Assembly (NCBI GenBank): GCA_905234195.1
Contig: CAJOFR010000001.1
Span: 1 to 64,000, forward strand
From: an uncultured Selenomonadaceae bacterium
GTDB lineage: Bacteria > Bacillota > Negativicutes > Selenomonadales > Selenomonadaceae
Length of the DNA stretch: 64,000 nt
Direction: 5' to 3'
The position numbers and the translations under genes are program-made. Below are positions 27,178 to 36,329 of this stretch, in pieces. The notes under the pieces were generated by a model, which was not told the DNA's origin, searched no databases, and was given only the letters and a program-made list of their open reading frames with translations. The stretch's first letter is position 1, and every line of letters starts with the position of its first letter.

Positions 27178-28539
27178 ATGAGAGTAGTCATTGTAGGTGC
27201 AGGGAAACTAGGGTACACTATTGCCGAAATTTTAAGTGACGAACAAGTTGAGATAGTTGTTATCGACAAGGACGAAGAACAATTAATTGCCGTGAAGGAA
27301 ACTCTCGATGTTATGACTATAAATAAAAGTGGCTCAAATCCTAGAACTCTTGATGATCCTGAGGTTAACGGTGCGGATATTTTTATAGCAGCTACTGCAA
27401 CAGATGAAGTAAATATAATTGCTTGTATTCTGGCAAAAAAACATGGAATAAAACATACTATTGCCAGAATTCGTGATATGCAGTTTATGAACGAGGCGAA
27501 AGATTACCTGAAGAAAAATTTTGATATAGATTTAATGGTGAATCCAGAACTTATAGCAGCGAACGAAATTTACAGGATATTGATGACGCCTGCTGCACTA
27601 AATGTGGATGATTTTGCTGATGGGAAAATTCGGTTATTTGAAGCAAAAATCCAAAAGCATAGTAAATTATCTAATATTCCTTTAAAAAAACTTAATTTAC
27701 CTGAAGGGGTTTTGGCGGGACTAATTTATAGAGATCACAGAATGATTATTCCTCATGGTGATGATTTTTTTCAATTTCACGACAGTATATACTTTATAGG
27801 TTTTCCTGAAGCCATTGAACAATTCAGTCTAAATTTCTCACAACAAAATTCTCGTCCTTTGGAAAGAGTTTTTATAATAGGTGCAGGCAGAATTGCCCGT
27901 GCTTTAGCGGTTAGATTAAACGAGGCGAAAGTTTCTGTTAAAGTTGTCGAAAAAAATAAAAAACGTTGTGAAGATATGGCAGAAATTTTAACAGGAGACA
28001 GCATTGCTATCCTGGGGGACGGAACGGATGTTGATTTACTGGCTGAAGAGGGGGTGGGGGCGGCAGACGTTGTTATTTGTTTAACTGAAGACGATAGATT
28101 AAATTTAATGCTGGCTCTTCTCGCAAAGCACATGGGAGCAAAAAAAACTATTGTACGCGTTTATCGCACAGAGTACGTTGATTTGATCGAAAAAGTCGGT
28201 GTGGATGTCGTGATTTCTGCGCGTCTTTTATCAGCCAGCGAAATTTTAGCGTTCGTAAGGCGTGGGGGCGTCACACGAGTATCTATTCTGGAGGGAGCCA
28301 AAGCCGAAGCGGTAGAAGTAATTATTCAAAAAGGCACCAAAGTAGAAGGAAAAAAATTGATGGAAGTGGGGTTACCAAAGTCATGTTTGGTTTGTGCTTA
28401 CGTTAGAAATAAAAAAGCTGCAATTCCAAATGGACATACAATTTTGTTGTCAGGAGATCGCATAATTCTTTTTTGCTTAAGAGGTTCTGCATCGGAAGTT
28501 GTACCCTGGTTCACCAATGAGCAACGATTCATTCTTTAA
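27178..28539 (+). CDS. trkA: Trk-type potassium uptake regulatory protein
   Basis: TrkA is the cytoplasmic NAD-binding ring that gates the TrkH/KtrB potassium channel. The 453 residues form two tandem repeats. RCK/TrkA_N 1 has VVIVGAGKLGYTIAEILSD and RCK 2 has VFIIGAGRIARALAVRL, each followed by a TrkA_C domain (the second holds VEGKKLMEVGLP). The start at 27178 (MRVVIVG) has GAGAGG ten bases upstream; an ATG at 27160 would place the start before that site. No trkH gene is in the window. It runs convergently into the nitrilase gene with 13 bp between stops. Confidence 0.93.
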   Translation: MRVVIVGAGKLGYTIAEILSDEQVEIVVIDKDEEQLIAVKETLDVMTINKSGSNPRTLDDPEVNGADIFIAATATDEVNIIACILAKKHGIKHTIARIRDMQFMNEAKDYLKKNFDIDLMVNPELIAANEIYRILMTPAALNVDDFADGKIRLFEAKIQKHSKLSNIPLKKLNLPEGVLAGLIYRDHRMIIPHGDDFFQFHDSIYFIGFPEAIEQFSLNFSQQNSRPLERVFIIGAGRIARALAVRLNEAKVSVKVVEKNKKRCEDMAEILTGDSIAILGDGTDVDLLAEEGVGAADVVICLTEDDRLNLMLALLAKHMGAKKTIVRVYRTEYVDLIEKVGVDVVISARLLSASEILAFVRRGGVTRVSILEGAKAEAVEVIIQKGTKVEGKKLMEVGLPKSCLVCAYVRNKKAAIPNGHTILLSGDRIILFCLRGSASEVVPWFTNEQRFIL

Positions 28540-28552
28540 TAAAAAATTCAAT

Positions 28553-29299
28553 TTAGCTATCTGTGAATAAATTTCTATCATCAAGGAGATTCATTTTATC
28601 AATAACTTCTTTTCTAAAATTTAAATCAATTTCGCAGGTTAATATTTGATTCCCTAAACCAGTTTCTGCTATGATTTCACCAATGGGATTTAAAATTTCT
28701 GATTTACCTGAACTATTGACAAATACTACAAAAATCTGATTTTCAATAGCTCTCGCTTTCGTTAAAATTTGTCTCGGAATGAGACGCCTTAAGCTCCAAG
28801 CAGCTGGAACAAAAAGAATCTCTATGCCTTGTAGTGCCATTCTTCTAATGAATTCGGGAAAACGTAAATCGTAACAGATTGCCAGACCGCATCTTATATC
28901 GTCTATTTCAACAGTGACGACCTCTTTGCCTGGAGTAAAAATTTTATTTTCTTTCGCTTGACTAAATAAATGAGATTTATCGTAAATTGCAATAATTCTT
29001 CCCAGACGATCACTTACAAAACAACGATTGAAGAAATTTGTGCCCACCTTTACGATTACAGAACCAGCAATAATGTTGAGATTATATTGTTTTGAAAGAT
29101 GACTGATAAAGTTGACAGTTTGTTGACCATTCATATCAGCAAATTTCTCTATTGGTTCAGGATAATATCCGGTAGACCACAGTTCCGGTAGAACAACAAC
29201 ATCCGTATCGGAAACACATTTGATTAAATCTGCGACTATTTTAAAATTTTCAGTAACATTTCCAATTTGCGGCTTAGTTTGTATAATAGTTATTTTCAT
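28553..29299 (-). CDS. Carbon-nitrogen hydrolase (nitrilase/omega-amidase type)
   Basis: A 248-residue nitrilase-superfamily amidase. The catalytic triad is visible: Glu in LPELWSTGY, Lys in YDKSHLF and Cys in ICYDLRFPEF. The pattern is closest to omega-amidases (YafV/NIT2-like), which hydrolyse alpha-ketoglutaramate in the methionine salvage and glutamine transaminase routes. That substrate is inferred from similarity only. AGAGAA precedes the ATG. It is followed on the same strand by nothing before convergence with trkA. The 166 bp upstream separate it from the RumA-type gene. Confidence 0.88.
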   Translation of the reverse strand: MKITIIQTKPQIGNVTENFKIVADLIKCVSDTDVVVLPELWSTGYYPEPIEKFADMNGQQTVNFISHLSKQYNLNIIAGSVIVKVGTNFFNRCFVSDRLGRIIAIYDKSHLFSQAKENKIFTPGKEVVTVEIDDIRCGLAICYDLRFPEFIRRMALQGIEILFVPAAWSLRRLIPRQILTKARAIENQIFVVFVNSSGKSEILNPIGEIIAETGLGNQILTCEIDLNFRKEVIDKMNLLDDRNLFTDS

Positions 29300-29465
29300 G
29301 ATATAAATTCTCTTGAATTAATCAATTTTTAAAAATTTTATTTATTTCAGTATACGACTCCGCAATGGAGCTATTCAATTTTGAAAATTACTGGACAATT
29401 CCTATCACTTCTATCGTTGTAATAAGTCATTATAATTTTTCCTATAAATCTCCTTTTGAAAAACT

Positions 29466-30827
29466 TCAAGCTTTTTTTATAATTTGCGCGACAGATTCAA
29501 CATGAGAAGTAAAAGGAAACATGTCGACAGGTTGGATCTTCTTTGTGATATAGTTTAAGTCATTTAAAATCGTAAGGTCACGTGCTAAAGTTGAGGAATT
29601 GCATGAAACGTAAATAATGCGGCTGGGATTCATTTTTGTGAAAGTTTCAAGTACTTTTTTATCACAACCAGCTCTCGGAGGATCGACAACAATAACATCT
29701 GCACGTATACCGTGACTATAAATTTGTGGAATAATTTTGCAAACATCGCCAGCTATAAACTCAACGTTCTTGATTTTATTTTCTTTTGCATTTTTTTTCG
29801 CATCAATAATTGCTGTATTCACAATTTCAATCCCATAAACCTTATGAGCAAACTTGGACAGAAAAATGGCTATCGTTCCTATACCACAATAAGCATCAAT
29901 GATGACTTCATTTCCTGTAAGTTCAGCAAAATCCAGAGCTATTCGGTATAAAACTTCGGCTTGTGAAGTATTTACCTGAAAGAAAGAACGTGCGGATATA
30001 GAAAATTGAATTTCTTTAATTTTTTCTTTAATTGTTGAACTGCCAAAAAGAGCTTTAGTTTCACGCCCTAAAATAACATTATTGTGGTAAGTTTGAATAT
30101 TTTGTTGAATGCTAGTAATGTCTGGATGCTTAGTTCGCAGGAATTTGATAACATTTTTGGCATTAGGTAACTTCTTTGTTGCAGTTACAAAAACCACCAT
30201 TAGTTCACCATCAGCTCCCGCTCGACACATAACGTGACGCAAGATTCCTTTGTGACTATCTTCATCATACGGAGTCAAATTAAAAAGATTGATTGCTTTC
30301 TTGACGGAGCATAGAATTTTATCAATAACTTCCTTTTGAATTATACATGCATCTGTGTCTATAATCTTGTGACTTCCACGAGCGTAGCACCCAACGATGA
30401 TGCCAGATTTGGAATGTCCTACTGGAAATTGCATTTTATTTCTATAATGAAACGGATTTTTCATTCCAATAGTATCAAAAATTTCAATATCGTATAAATT
30501 TCCAATTCTTTCTAGATCATCAAGAATTTTTTTTCGTTTCCACTTAAGTTGCTCAGAATAGCTCAAGTGCTGCAGTTGACAACCCCCACAATGATTATAA
30601 ACAGGACAAATTGGCTCTGTACGATGCTCACTTTTTTTTATAATTTTTAAAATTCGACCAATAGCGTAGTTATTTTTCAATTGTACAATATGCGCGATAA
30701 CCTTTTCATCTGGCAAAGCACCCTCAACAAAAATCGTAAAACCCTTGAATTTTCCTATCCCTTCTCCAGCAATATTAAGATCTTGAATCTCTATCTCATA
30801 ACTTTTATTTATTTCGACAGGTATCAT
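29466..30827 (-). CDS. 23S rRNA (uracil-5-)-methyltransferase, RlmCD/RumA type
   Basis: A 453-residue SAM-dependent RNA m5U methyltransferase. An N-terminal TRAM domain (to about residue 60) is followed by Fe-S cysteines in CPVYNHCGGCQLQHL. The methyltransferase core has IDAYCGIGTIAIF, VVDPPRAGCD and the catalytic nucleophile in YVSCNSSTLARDL. Sequence alone does not tell whether U747, U1939 or both are the targets. Its ATG overlaps the ribF stop by four bases (ATGA), so it is translationally coupled to ribF. Confidence 0.9.
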   Translation of the reverse strand: MIPVEINKSYEIEIQDLNIAGEGIGKFKGFTIFVEGALPDEKVIAHIVQLKNNYAIGRILKIIKKSEHRTEPICPVYNHCGGCQLQHLSYSEQLKWKRKKILDDLERIGNLYDIEIFDTIGMKNPFHYRNKMQFPVGHSKSGIIVGCYARGSHKIIDTDACIIQKEVIDKILCSVKKAINLFNLTPYDEDSHKGILRHVMCRAGADGELMVVFVTATKKLPNAKNVIKFLRTKHPDITSIQQNIQTYHNNVILGRETKALFGSSTIKEKIKEIQFSISARSFFQVNTSQAEVLYRIALDFAELTGNEVIIDAYCGIGTIAIFLSKFAHKVYGIEIVNTAIIDAKKNAKENKIKNVEFIAGDVCKIIPQIYSHGIRADVIVVDPPRAGCDKKVLETFTKMNPSRIIYVSCNSSTLARDLTILNDLNYITKKIQPVDMFPFTSHVESVAQIIKKA

Positions 30828-31771
30828 CTGAATTTTTCTCCTAATTTATTGAAATTAAAAATTGATTTGAAAATACGTATATCCTCATATATCTGTGACT
30901 GGAGTTCTTCTACTGAAGAAAATATTTTTTCTTCACGAATTTTTTTGATAAAACTAACAAAAATTTCTTCCCCGTAAATATCCCTATTAAAATTATCTAT
31001 GAAAATTTCCAATCTGCGTTTTGCAAGCTTGAATGTTGGATTATCACCTATATTTGCTATTCCTCCGTAAAACATTCCATCTGTTTTGACACGAACAGCA
31101 TAGACGCCGTTTGGCAACATAGCATGACCGTCATCAATTTCAAGATTTGCGGTTGGAAATCCCAATTTTCTTCCTCTTTTATCTCCATGAACTACCGTAG
31201 AAGCGTACGTAAACTCGTAGCCTAAAAACTCATTCGCTAATTCTAAATTTCCATTCGCAATTAATGCACGAATTTTCGTACTGCTGACCATTTTTTTGTC
31301 AATTGCAACAGCAGAGCAAATTTCCGCCTTAAAACCATAATTTTCACATTCTCGAACGAGCATTCGACAATTACCTTTACCAGATCGCCCAAAAGTGTAG
31401 TTTGGTCCCGTAACAACGTAAATTGGTGAAATTTTTTCTTTTATTAGATTTAAAAATTCTTCTGGAGATTTTTTACTAAATTCTTTTGTAAATAAAATTT
31501 CTATTAAAATCTTTATACCCAGCTCAGCAAAAATCTCTCTTCTTAGGCTTCTATTGCATATCATGAGAGGTGCGGACTGTGGATCTAAAACATTTAAAGG
31601 ATGATTTAGAAAAGTAAAGACCATCGCTGTGCCATCGTTTTCCTTAGCGATTTCCACCGCGTGCCGAATCACGCTTACATGCCCAACATGTACTCCGTCA
31701 AACATACCGAGAGCTATAACCGGTCGACTATATTTTTTTGTTAGTTCAGATATCTTTTTTATTGTTTCCAA
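30824..31771 (-). CDS. ribF: Bifunctional riboflavin kinase / FAD synthetase
   Basis: RibF makes FMN and then FAD from riboflavin. The N-terminal adenylyltransferase domain has ALGMFDGVHVGH, the VVTGPNYTFGRSGKG block and ISSTKIR-type (VSSTKIRALI). The C-terminal kinase domain has GDKRGRKLGFPTANL and NGVYAVRV. The frame allows GTG at 31777, but GGAGG ends only two bases before it. TTG at 31771 has an eight-base spacing and is preferred, giving 315 residues. It overlaps the RNA methyltransferase gene by four bases. Its promoter shares a palindrome with that of nagZ. Confidence 0.95.
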   Translation of the reverse strand: METIKKISELTKKYSRPVIALGMFDGVHVGHVSVIRHAVEIAKENDGTAMVFTFLNHPLNVLDPQSAPLMICNRSLRREIFAELGIKILIEILFTKEFSKKSPEEFLNLIKEKISPIYVVTGPNYTFGRSGKGNCRMLVRECENYGFKAEICSAVAIDKKMVSSTKIRALIANGNLELANEFLGYEFTYASTVVHGDKRGRKLGFPTANLEIDDGHAMLPNGVYAVRVKTDGMFYGGIANIGDNPTFKLAKRRLEIFIDNFNRDIYGEEIFVSFIKKIREEKIFSSVEELQSQIYEDIRIFKSIFNFNKLGEKFR

Positions 31772-31820
31772 AATCACTGCCTCCGAATTGTTAAATACAA
31801 TTTAAAATGAAACCTCGTAC

Positions 31821-31853
31821 ATTATAGCAGTATTTTAGAATAACTGCTATAAT
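31821..31853. promoter_or_regulatory. Symmetric divergent promoter, ribF / nagZ
   Basis: ATTATAGCAGT (31821-31831) and ACTGCTATAAT (31843-31853) form a perfect 11-bp inverted repeat. Each arm is an extended -10 box (TGCTATAAT), one reading left toward ribF and one right toward nagZ. Each -10 box lies where the other promoter's -35 region should be. Confidence 0.7.
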
Positions 31854-31893
31854 ATCTTAAAATTTAATTTAATCAACAGCAAGGTGAAGGAGA

Positions 31894-33024
31894 ATGAGAA
31901 AATTTATTCTCTGGTTCGCGATCATTATTTTCATAAGTTTTATTTGCGGACGTTTCTTTTATGACACGAAAGATATTGTAGAGGACGAAGCTATTTATAT
32001 TGCACAAACCAGCAATGAAAATAACATTATTGAAAAAAAATTAAATTCAATGTCTCTTGATGAAAAAATCGGACAAATGATTATAATAGGCGTTCACGGA
32101 AGTGAAATGAATGACGATATCAAAAATATGCTAACGCAGTACAATATTGGCGGAATTATTTTTTATAATAGAAATATGGAGAATAAAATTCAAGTAAAAA
32201 ATTTCATAGAAGATTTGCAGAATAACGCTAATGAAAAAAATCCGTTATTCATAGCTGTTGACCAGGAGGGTGGGAGAGTTTCAAGAATGCAAAATGATTT
32301 GACAGTATACCCCTCGCAAACGGAAATATGTGCTGGTGGAAATCCTGTTGATGCCAAAAACTACGCAAAAGCAATAGCTCAAGATTTGAAGGAACTTGGG
32401 TTCAATATAAATTTTGCACCAGTTGCTGATGTAGGCAGTAACAACAGTCGTTTTTTTAGTGATGATCCTTATATCGCTGCAGAATTTGTGTCTAATGCCG
32501 CTAAGGGGTATGAGGATACTAAACTCTTCTATTGCCTGAAGCATTTCCCCGGAATTGGACGCGGTAAAGTTGATTCTCATAAAGATGTCTCTATTATTGA
32601 CGGCGATATAAATTTTTTGATTAACCACGATTTGCCACCTTTCGTAAAAGTAATTAATGAACAAGATAATTCTAAATTCATGATTATGGTTTCTCATTTA
32701 AAATATGAAGCACTTGATACAGCTAATTCAGCCAGCCTATCGAGTGTAGTAATGACTGACCTCTTGAGAAATAAACTGGGTTTTAAGGGCGTTATAATCA
32801 CCGATGATTTGGAAATGGGGGCAACTTCAAACTATAATGATTTTGATAATGTTGGAGTGCAAGCTGTAGAGGCCGGTGCTGACATTGTCCTGGTTTGTCA
32901 CGAATATGACCATGAAATAAAAGTATATTTGAGCATCCTGAACGCTGTCAACAAAGGAACAATTTCAGAAGAAAGGATAAATGAGTCTGTGCGTCGAATT
33001 TTAAAAATGAAAACTCAGTTGTAA
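31894..33024 (+). CDS. nagZ: Family 3 beta-N-acetylglucosaminidase (NagZ type)
   Basis: A 376-residue GH3 enzyme that removes N-acetylglucosamine from cell-wall fragments. An N-terminal hydrophobic segment (about 3-21) is either an uncleaved signal or an anchor, so it acts outside the cytoplasm. The barrel has AVDQEGGRVSRM, then CLKHFPGIGRGKVDSHKDV, which carries the Asp-His dyad; the usual GHGD is GIGR here. The nucleophile Asp is in IITDDLEMGA. There is no C-terminal domain as in longer Gram-positive forms. AAGGAG precedes the ATG. It is functionally linked to the murQ/mupG cluster 15 kb away. Confidence 0.9.
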   Translation: MRKFILWFAIIIFISFICGRFFYDTKDIVEDEAIYIAQTSNENNIIEKKLNSMSLDEKIGQMIIIGVHGSEMNDDIKNMLTQYNIGGIIFYNRNMENKIQVKNFIEDLQNNANEKNPLFIAVDQEGGRVSRMQNDLTVYPSQTEICAGGNPVDAKNYAKAIAQDLKELGFNINFAPVADVGSNNSRFFSDDPYIAAEFVSNAAKGYEDTKLFYCLKHFPGIGRGKVDSHKDVSIIDGDINFLINHDLPPFVKVINEQDNSKFMIMVSHLKYEALDTANSASLSSVVMTDLLRNKLGFKGVIITDDLEMGATSNYNDFDNVGVQAVEAGADIVLVCHEYDHEIKVYLSILNAVNKGTISEERINESVRRILKMKTQL

Positions 33025-33062
33025 AGGTTTTTATGCATTCGCATGATTAGCAGGAATTTTAA

Positions 33063-33081
33063 GCCAATTGGCAAATATAAT
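33063..33081 (+). promoter_or_regulatory. Palindrome and -10 box before the HD-GYP gene
   Basis: GCCAATTGGC (33063-33072) is a perfect 10-bp palindrome placed just before TATAAT (33076-33081), i.e. in the -35/-10 spacer. The gene starts 31 bases later. No good -35 is seen, so an activator or repressor site is plausible. Confidence 0.4.
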
Positions 33082-33111
33082 CTCGAAGTTCCGAACATTG
33101 GGGGCGATTAA

Positions 33112-34194
33112 ATGTTAAGATCCTATGATGTAGATGTTTTGCGCGCTGGTATGAAAGTCGGGCGAGACGTACTGGATTTGGATGGAAAAGTTCTTCTCAA
33201 AAAAAATACCACTCTCAATGCACAAATGATTCAAAATCTCGTCGGGAAAAATATTTTTTCTGTTTATATAGACGAAGTAGAAGAGGACGACACTGCTGAG
33301 CTTGCAGGTGAGGAGCATCTGATTGATTTTGAATATCTCGAATGCTATCAAAGGACCTACAATAGAGTGCAGAATATTTACTACACTATGGCTCGCGGTG
33401 ATAAGCTTGATATAGAGGATTTGGAGTGCATTTTGCAGAGTGAGAATCTTGACAAATTGTGTGATAGTTCGATTGCTGTTGCGCAAATCCACAATATGAC
33501 TAGGGACGGCGATTATACTATTCATCACGCCGTAGATGTCGGTATTCTGGCCGGTCTCACCGCCCATTGGATAGGTTATACAAGAATGCAGGTAAAAGAG
33601 ATTATTATGGCAGGTCTTTTGAGCGAAATTGGAAAAATGAAGATTCCCAAAGAAATTCTTAACAAGACAGGAAAACTTACCCCTGAAGAATTTGATAAAA
33701 TTAAGCGTCACGTTGATTATGGCTATGACATGCTAAAATTTTCGTCAATAGGTAGGCTGTCTGCGGTTTTAATGGGGGTTTTACATCATCACGAGCGTTG
33801 TGACGGCTCTGGTTATCCTAATCACCTAAAAGGCGATCAAATCAGCGATTATGGCAAGATCCTTGCGATTCTCGATATATATGACGCTATGGCGGCTAAC
33901 CGTTCTTATGCTAAACGCAATTCGCCATTTGACATTTTTAAGGTTCTTTATGAGGACATGCTTAAGGGGAAACTTGATACACGTTTCGGACTTTTGTTTA
34001 TGCGTCATCTTCGTCAGGCATTTAACGGTAGTTGGGTTGGTCTTAGTAATGGAAAGAGGGCAAAAATTGTTTACATAGACGAAATGCGTGTCACTGCTCA
34101 GCCTATAGTGCAAACTACAAAGAATGAATTTATTGATTTAAATAAAAGTACATCTCTAAAAGTTGAAGCTCTCTTAACTGCTAGGGAAGTTTAA
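33112..34194 (+). CDS. HD-GYP domain protein with replaced HD motif
   Basis: A 360-residue protein: an N-terminal domain of about 110 residues (DUF3391-like opening MLRSYDVDVLRAGMKVGRDV) and an HD-GYP domain. The GYP motif is intact (HHERCDGSGYPNHLKGDQI). The metal-binding HD of LLHDIGK reads LLSEIGK, with Ser171 and Glu172 in place of His and Asp. Active HD-GYP cyclic-di-GMP phosphodiesterases need these ligands, so this protein is probably inactive or altered in metal use. GGGGGCG precedes the start. It lies 27 bp upstream of uvrB. Confidence 0.87.
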   Translation: MLRSYDVDVLRAGMKVGRDVLDLDGKVLLKKNTTLNAQMIQNLVGKNIFSVYIDEVEEDDTAELAGEEHLIDFEYLECYQRTYNRVQNIYYTMARGDKLDIEDLECILQSENLDKLCDSSIAVAQIHNMTRDGDYTIHHAVDVGILAGLTAHWIGYTRMQVKEIIMAGLLSEIGKMKIPKEILNKTGKLTPEEFDKIKRHVDYGYDMLKFSSIGRLSAVLMGVLHHHERCDGSGYPNHLKGDQISDYGKILAILDIYDAMAANRSYAKRNSPFDIFKVLYEDMLKGKLDTRFGLLFMRHLRQAFNGSWVGLSNGKRAKIVYIDEMRVTAQPIVQTTKNEFIDLNKSTSLKVEALLTAREV

Positions 34195-34221
34195 TGAGAA
34201 AAACAACATATTTTTAAAGTT

Positions 34222-36207
34222 ATGAATAAAAAAATATTTAAAGTTGAGTCAAATTTTTATCCAACAGGCGATCAACCACAAGCTATTAAAAATTTGGCTG
34301 AAGGTGTTGAAAATGGGCTTGCTGCTCAAGTGTTACTTGGAGCAACCGGCACCGGAAAGACCTACACTATTGCTAAAGTTATAGAAAGAATTCAGCGTCC
34401 AACACTTGTTATAGCGCATAATAAAACGCTAGTTGCTCAACTTGCAGCGGAGTTTAAAAGTTTTTTCCCAAACAATTATGTTGGGTATTTTGTGAGCTAT
34501 TACGATTATTATCAACCGGAGGCGTATCTTCCTGCAACTGACACATACATCGAAAAAGATGCTTCCATCAACGATGAAATTGATCAAATGCGTCATTCCG
34601 CGACATGTAGTCTATTTGAGCGTCAAGATGTTATTATCGTTGCAAGTGTTTCATGCATCTATAGTTTAGGTTCACCTGAAAATTATGCAAAAATGTTGCT
34701 ACATCTTTATAAAGATCAACAAATTGAACGTGAAACGATTTTAAATAGGCTGATTGAAATTCGTTATGAACGCGATAATTTAAATCTTGAACGTGGAAAG
34801 TTTCGTGTTCGTGGTGACGTTATTGAGATTGTTCCTGCAAGTTATAATGGACGTGTAATAAAAATTGTTGTTTTTGAAGATATGGTAGAAAAAATATCAG
34901 AGATAGAGATGCTGACCGGAAAATTTCTAGGCGTACGTAGCGAAATTTTCATCTTTCCTGCATCTCATTACGTCGCTAATGATGACGATTTGAGGCGCTC
35001 CGAAAAAAGTATTCGTACTGAACTTCGAGAACAAATTGATTTTTTTAATTCGGAACATAAATTTATCGAGGCACAAAGAATCGAACAACGCACAAAGTTT
35101 GACCTCGAAATGATTAAAGAAATGGGATATTGTTCGGGAATTGAAAATTATTCGCGGCATTTAACAGGTCGTGACGTAGGTGAGCCGCCAGATACTTTGA
35201 TTGATTATTTTCCTGGCAATTTTTTGACGATAATTGACGAGTCGCATGTTACAATTCCCCAAATTCGCGCAATGTTTGCCGGTGACCGTTCTCGCAAGCT
35301 TTCATTAATTGAGAATGGGTTCCGTCTTCCCAGCGCGTTGGACAATAGACCTTTGACTTTTGAAGAATTTAACGGTAAAATTTCACAGGTGATTTATGTT
35401 TCTGCGACCCCTGCTGATTACGAACTTAACCATTCCGACCAGGTTGTTGAGCAAGTGATTCGTCCAACTGGTTTGCTTGATCCGGAAGTCGAAGTCCGTC
35501 CGATTAAAAATCAAGTCGACGATTTAATTGCTGAGATTCGTAATCGCGCAAAAGCTAATGAAAGAGTTCTTGTTACAACCATGACAAAGAAATTTGCAGA
35601 GGAACTTACTGAGTATTTACATGGGGCAGGCATTCGAGTGAGGTACCTGCACTCGGATATTGTGACGATTGAAAGAGCAGAAATTATTCACGACTTGCGT
35701 ATCGGGAAATTTGATGTTCTCGTCGGAATAAATCTTCTTCGAGAAGGGCTTGATATGCCCGAAGTTTCTCTTGTTGCTATCCTTGACGCGGACAAAGAGG
35801 GCTTTCTTCGTTCTGAAACTTCTTTAATTCAGACTATAGGGAGAGCTGCGCGAAATGTTCATGGCAAAGTTATTCTTTACGCAGAAAAAGTGACTGATTC
35901 GATGAAGAGGGCAATGGAGGAAACCGACAGAAGGAGGAAAATTCAAGAAACATACAACTTGAAAAATAACGTAGTTCCGCGTACAATTAGTAAGCCTATC
36001 GCTCCCTTGATCGAATTGCCAATAAAGAAATCCGATAATACGAAAAATAGGTCGGTGGGTGATTTATTAAAAAGATTGACCACTACACAGCGTAAAAATT
36101 TAATTAAAAGTTTGACATCTCAAATGCAGGAGGCCTCCAGGAATTTGGAATTTGAAAAGGCTACTGAACTTAGAGATATAATTTTAAGATTGGAGGATAA
36201 TTTATGA
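34222..36207 (+). CDS. uvrB: Excinuclease ABC subunit B
   Basis: UvrB is the damage-verifying helicase of nucleotide excision repair. The 661-residue protein has Walker A GATGTGKT, YYDYYQPEAY (beta-hairpin), IDESHVT, helicase motifs V/VI (VGINLLREGLDMPEV, QTIGRAARN) and the C-terminal UVR domain that binds UvrC. The ATG at 34222 lacks a clear Shine-Dalgarno, so expression may depend on the upstream HD-GYP gene. uvrA, usually next, is absent. Two micro-frames with ribosome sites follow the stop instead. Confidence 0.97.
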   Translation: MNKKIFKVESNFYPTGDQPQAIKNLAEGVENGLAAQVLLGATGTGKTYTIAKVIERIQRPTLVIAHNKTLVAQLAAEFKSFFPNNYVGYFVSYYDYYQPEAYLPATDTYIEKDASINDEIDQMRHSATCSLFERQDVIIVASVSCIYSLGSPENYAKMLLHLYKDQQIERETILNRLIEIRYERDNLNLERGKFRVRGDVIEIVPASYNGRVIKIVVFEDMVEKISEIEMLTGKFLGVRSEIFIFPASHYVANDDDLRRSEKSIRTELREQIDFFNSEHKFIEAQRIEQRTKFDLEMIKEMGYCSGIENYSRHLTGRDVGEPPDTLIDYFPGNFLTIIDESHVTIPQIRAMFAGDRSRKLSLIENGFRLPSALDNRPLTFEEFNGKISQVIYVSATPADYELNHSDQVVEQVIRPTGLLDPEVEVRPIKNQVDDLIAEIRNRAKANERVLVTTMTKKFAEELTEYLHGAGIRVRYLHSDIVTIERAEIIHDLRIGKFDVLVGINLLREGLDMPEVSLVAILDADKEGFLRSETSLIQTIGRAARNVHGKVILYAEKVTDSMKRAMEETDRRRKIQETYNLKNNVVPRTISKPIAPLIELPIKKSDNTKNRSVGDLLKRLTTTQRKNLIKSLTSQMQEASRNLEFEKATELRDIILRLEDNL

Positions 36208-36329
36208 TTGTTTGGGGTGGTGATATATGGCAATAGAGAGAGAATTATTTATTAATTAATGTTTTTTTTGCAAAAATATCGAGTATTATACCAAGATTAA
36301 TCGCAGTAGCAATTTAAGGAGAGGATTTC

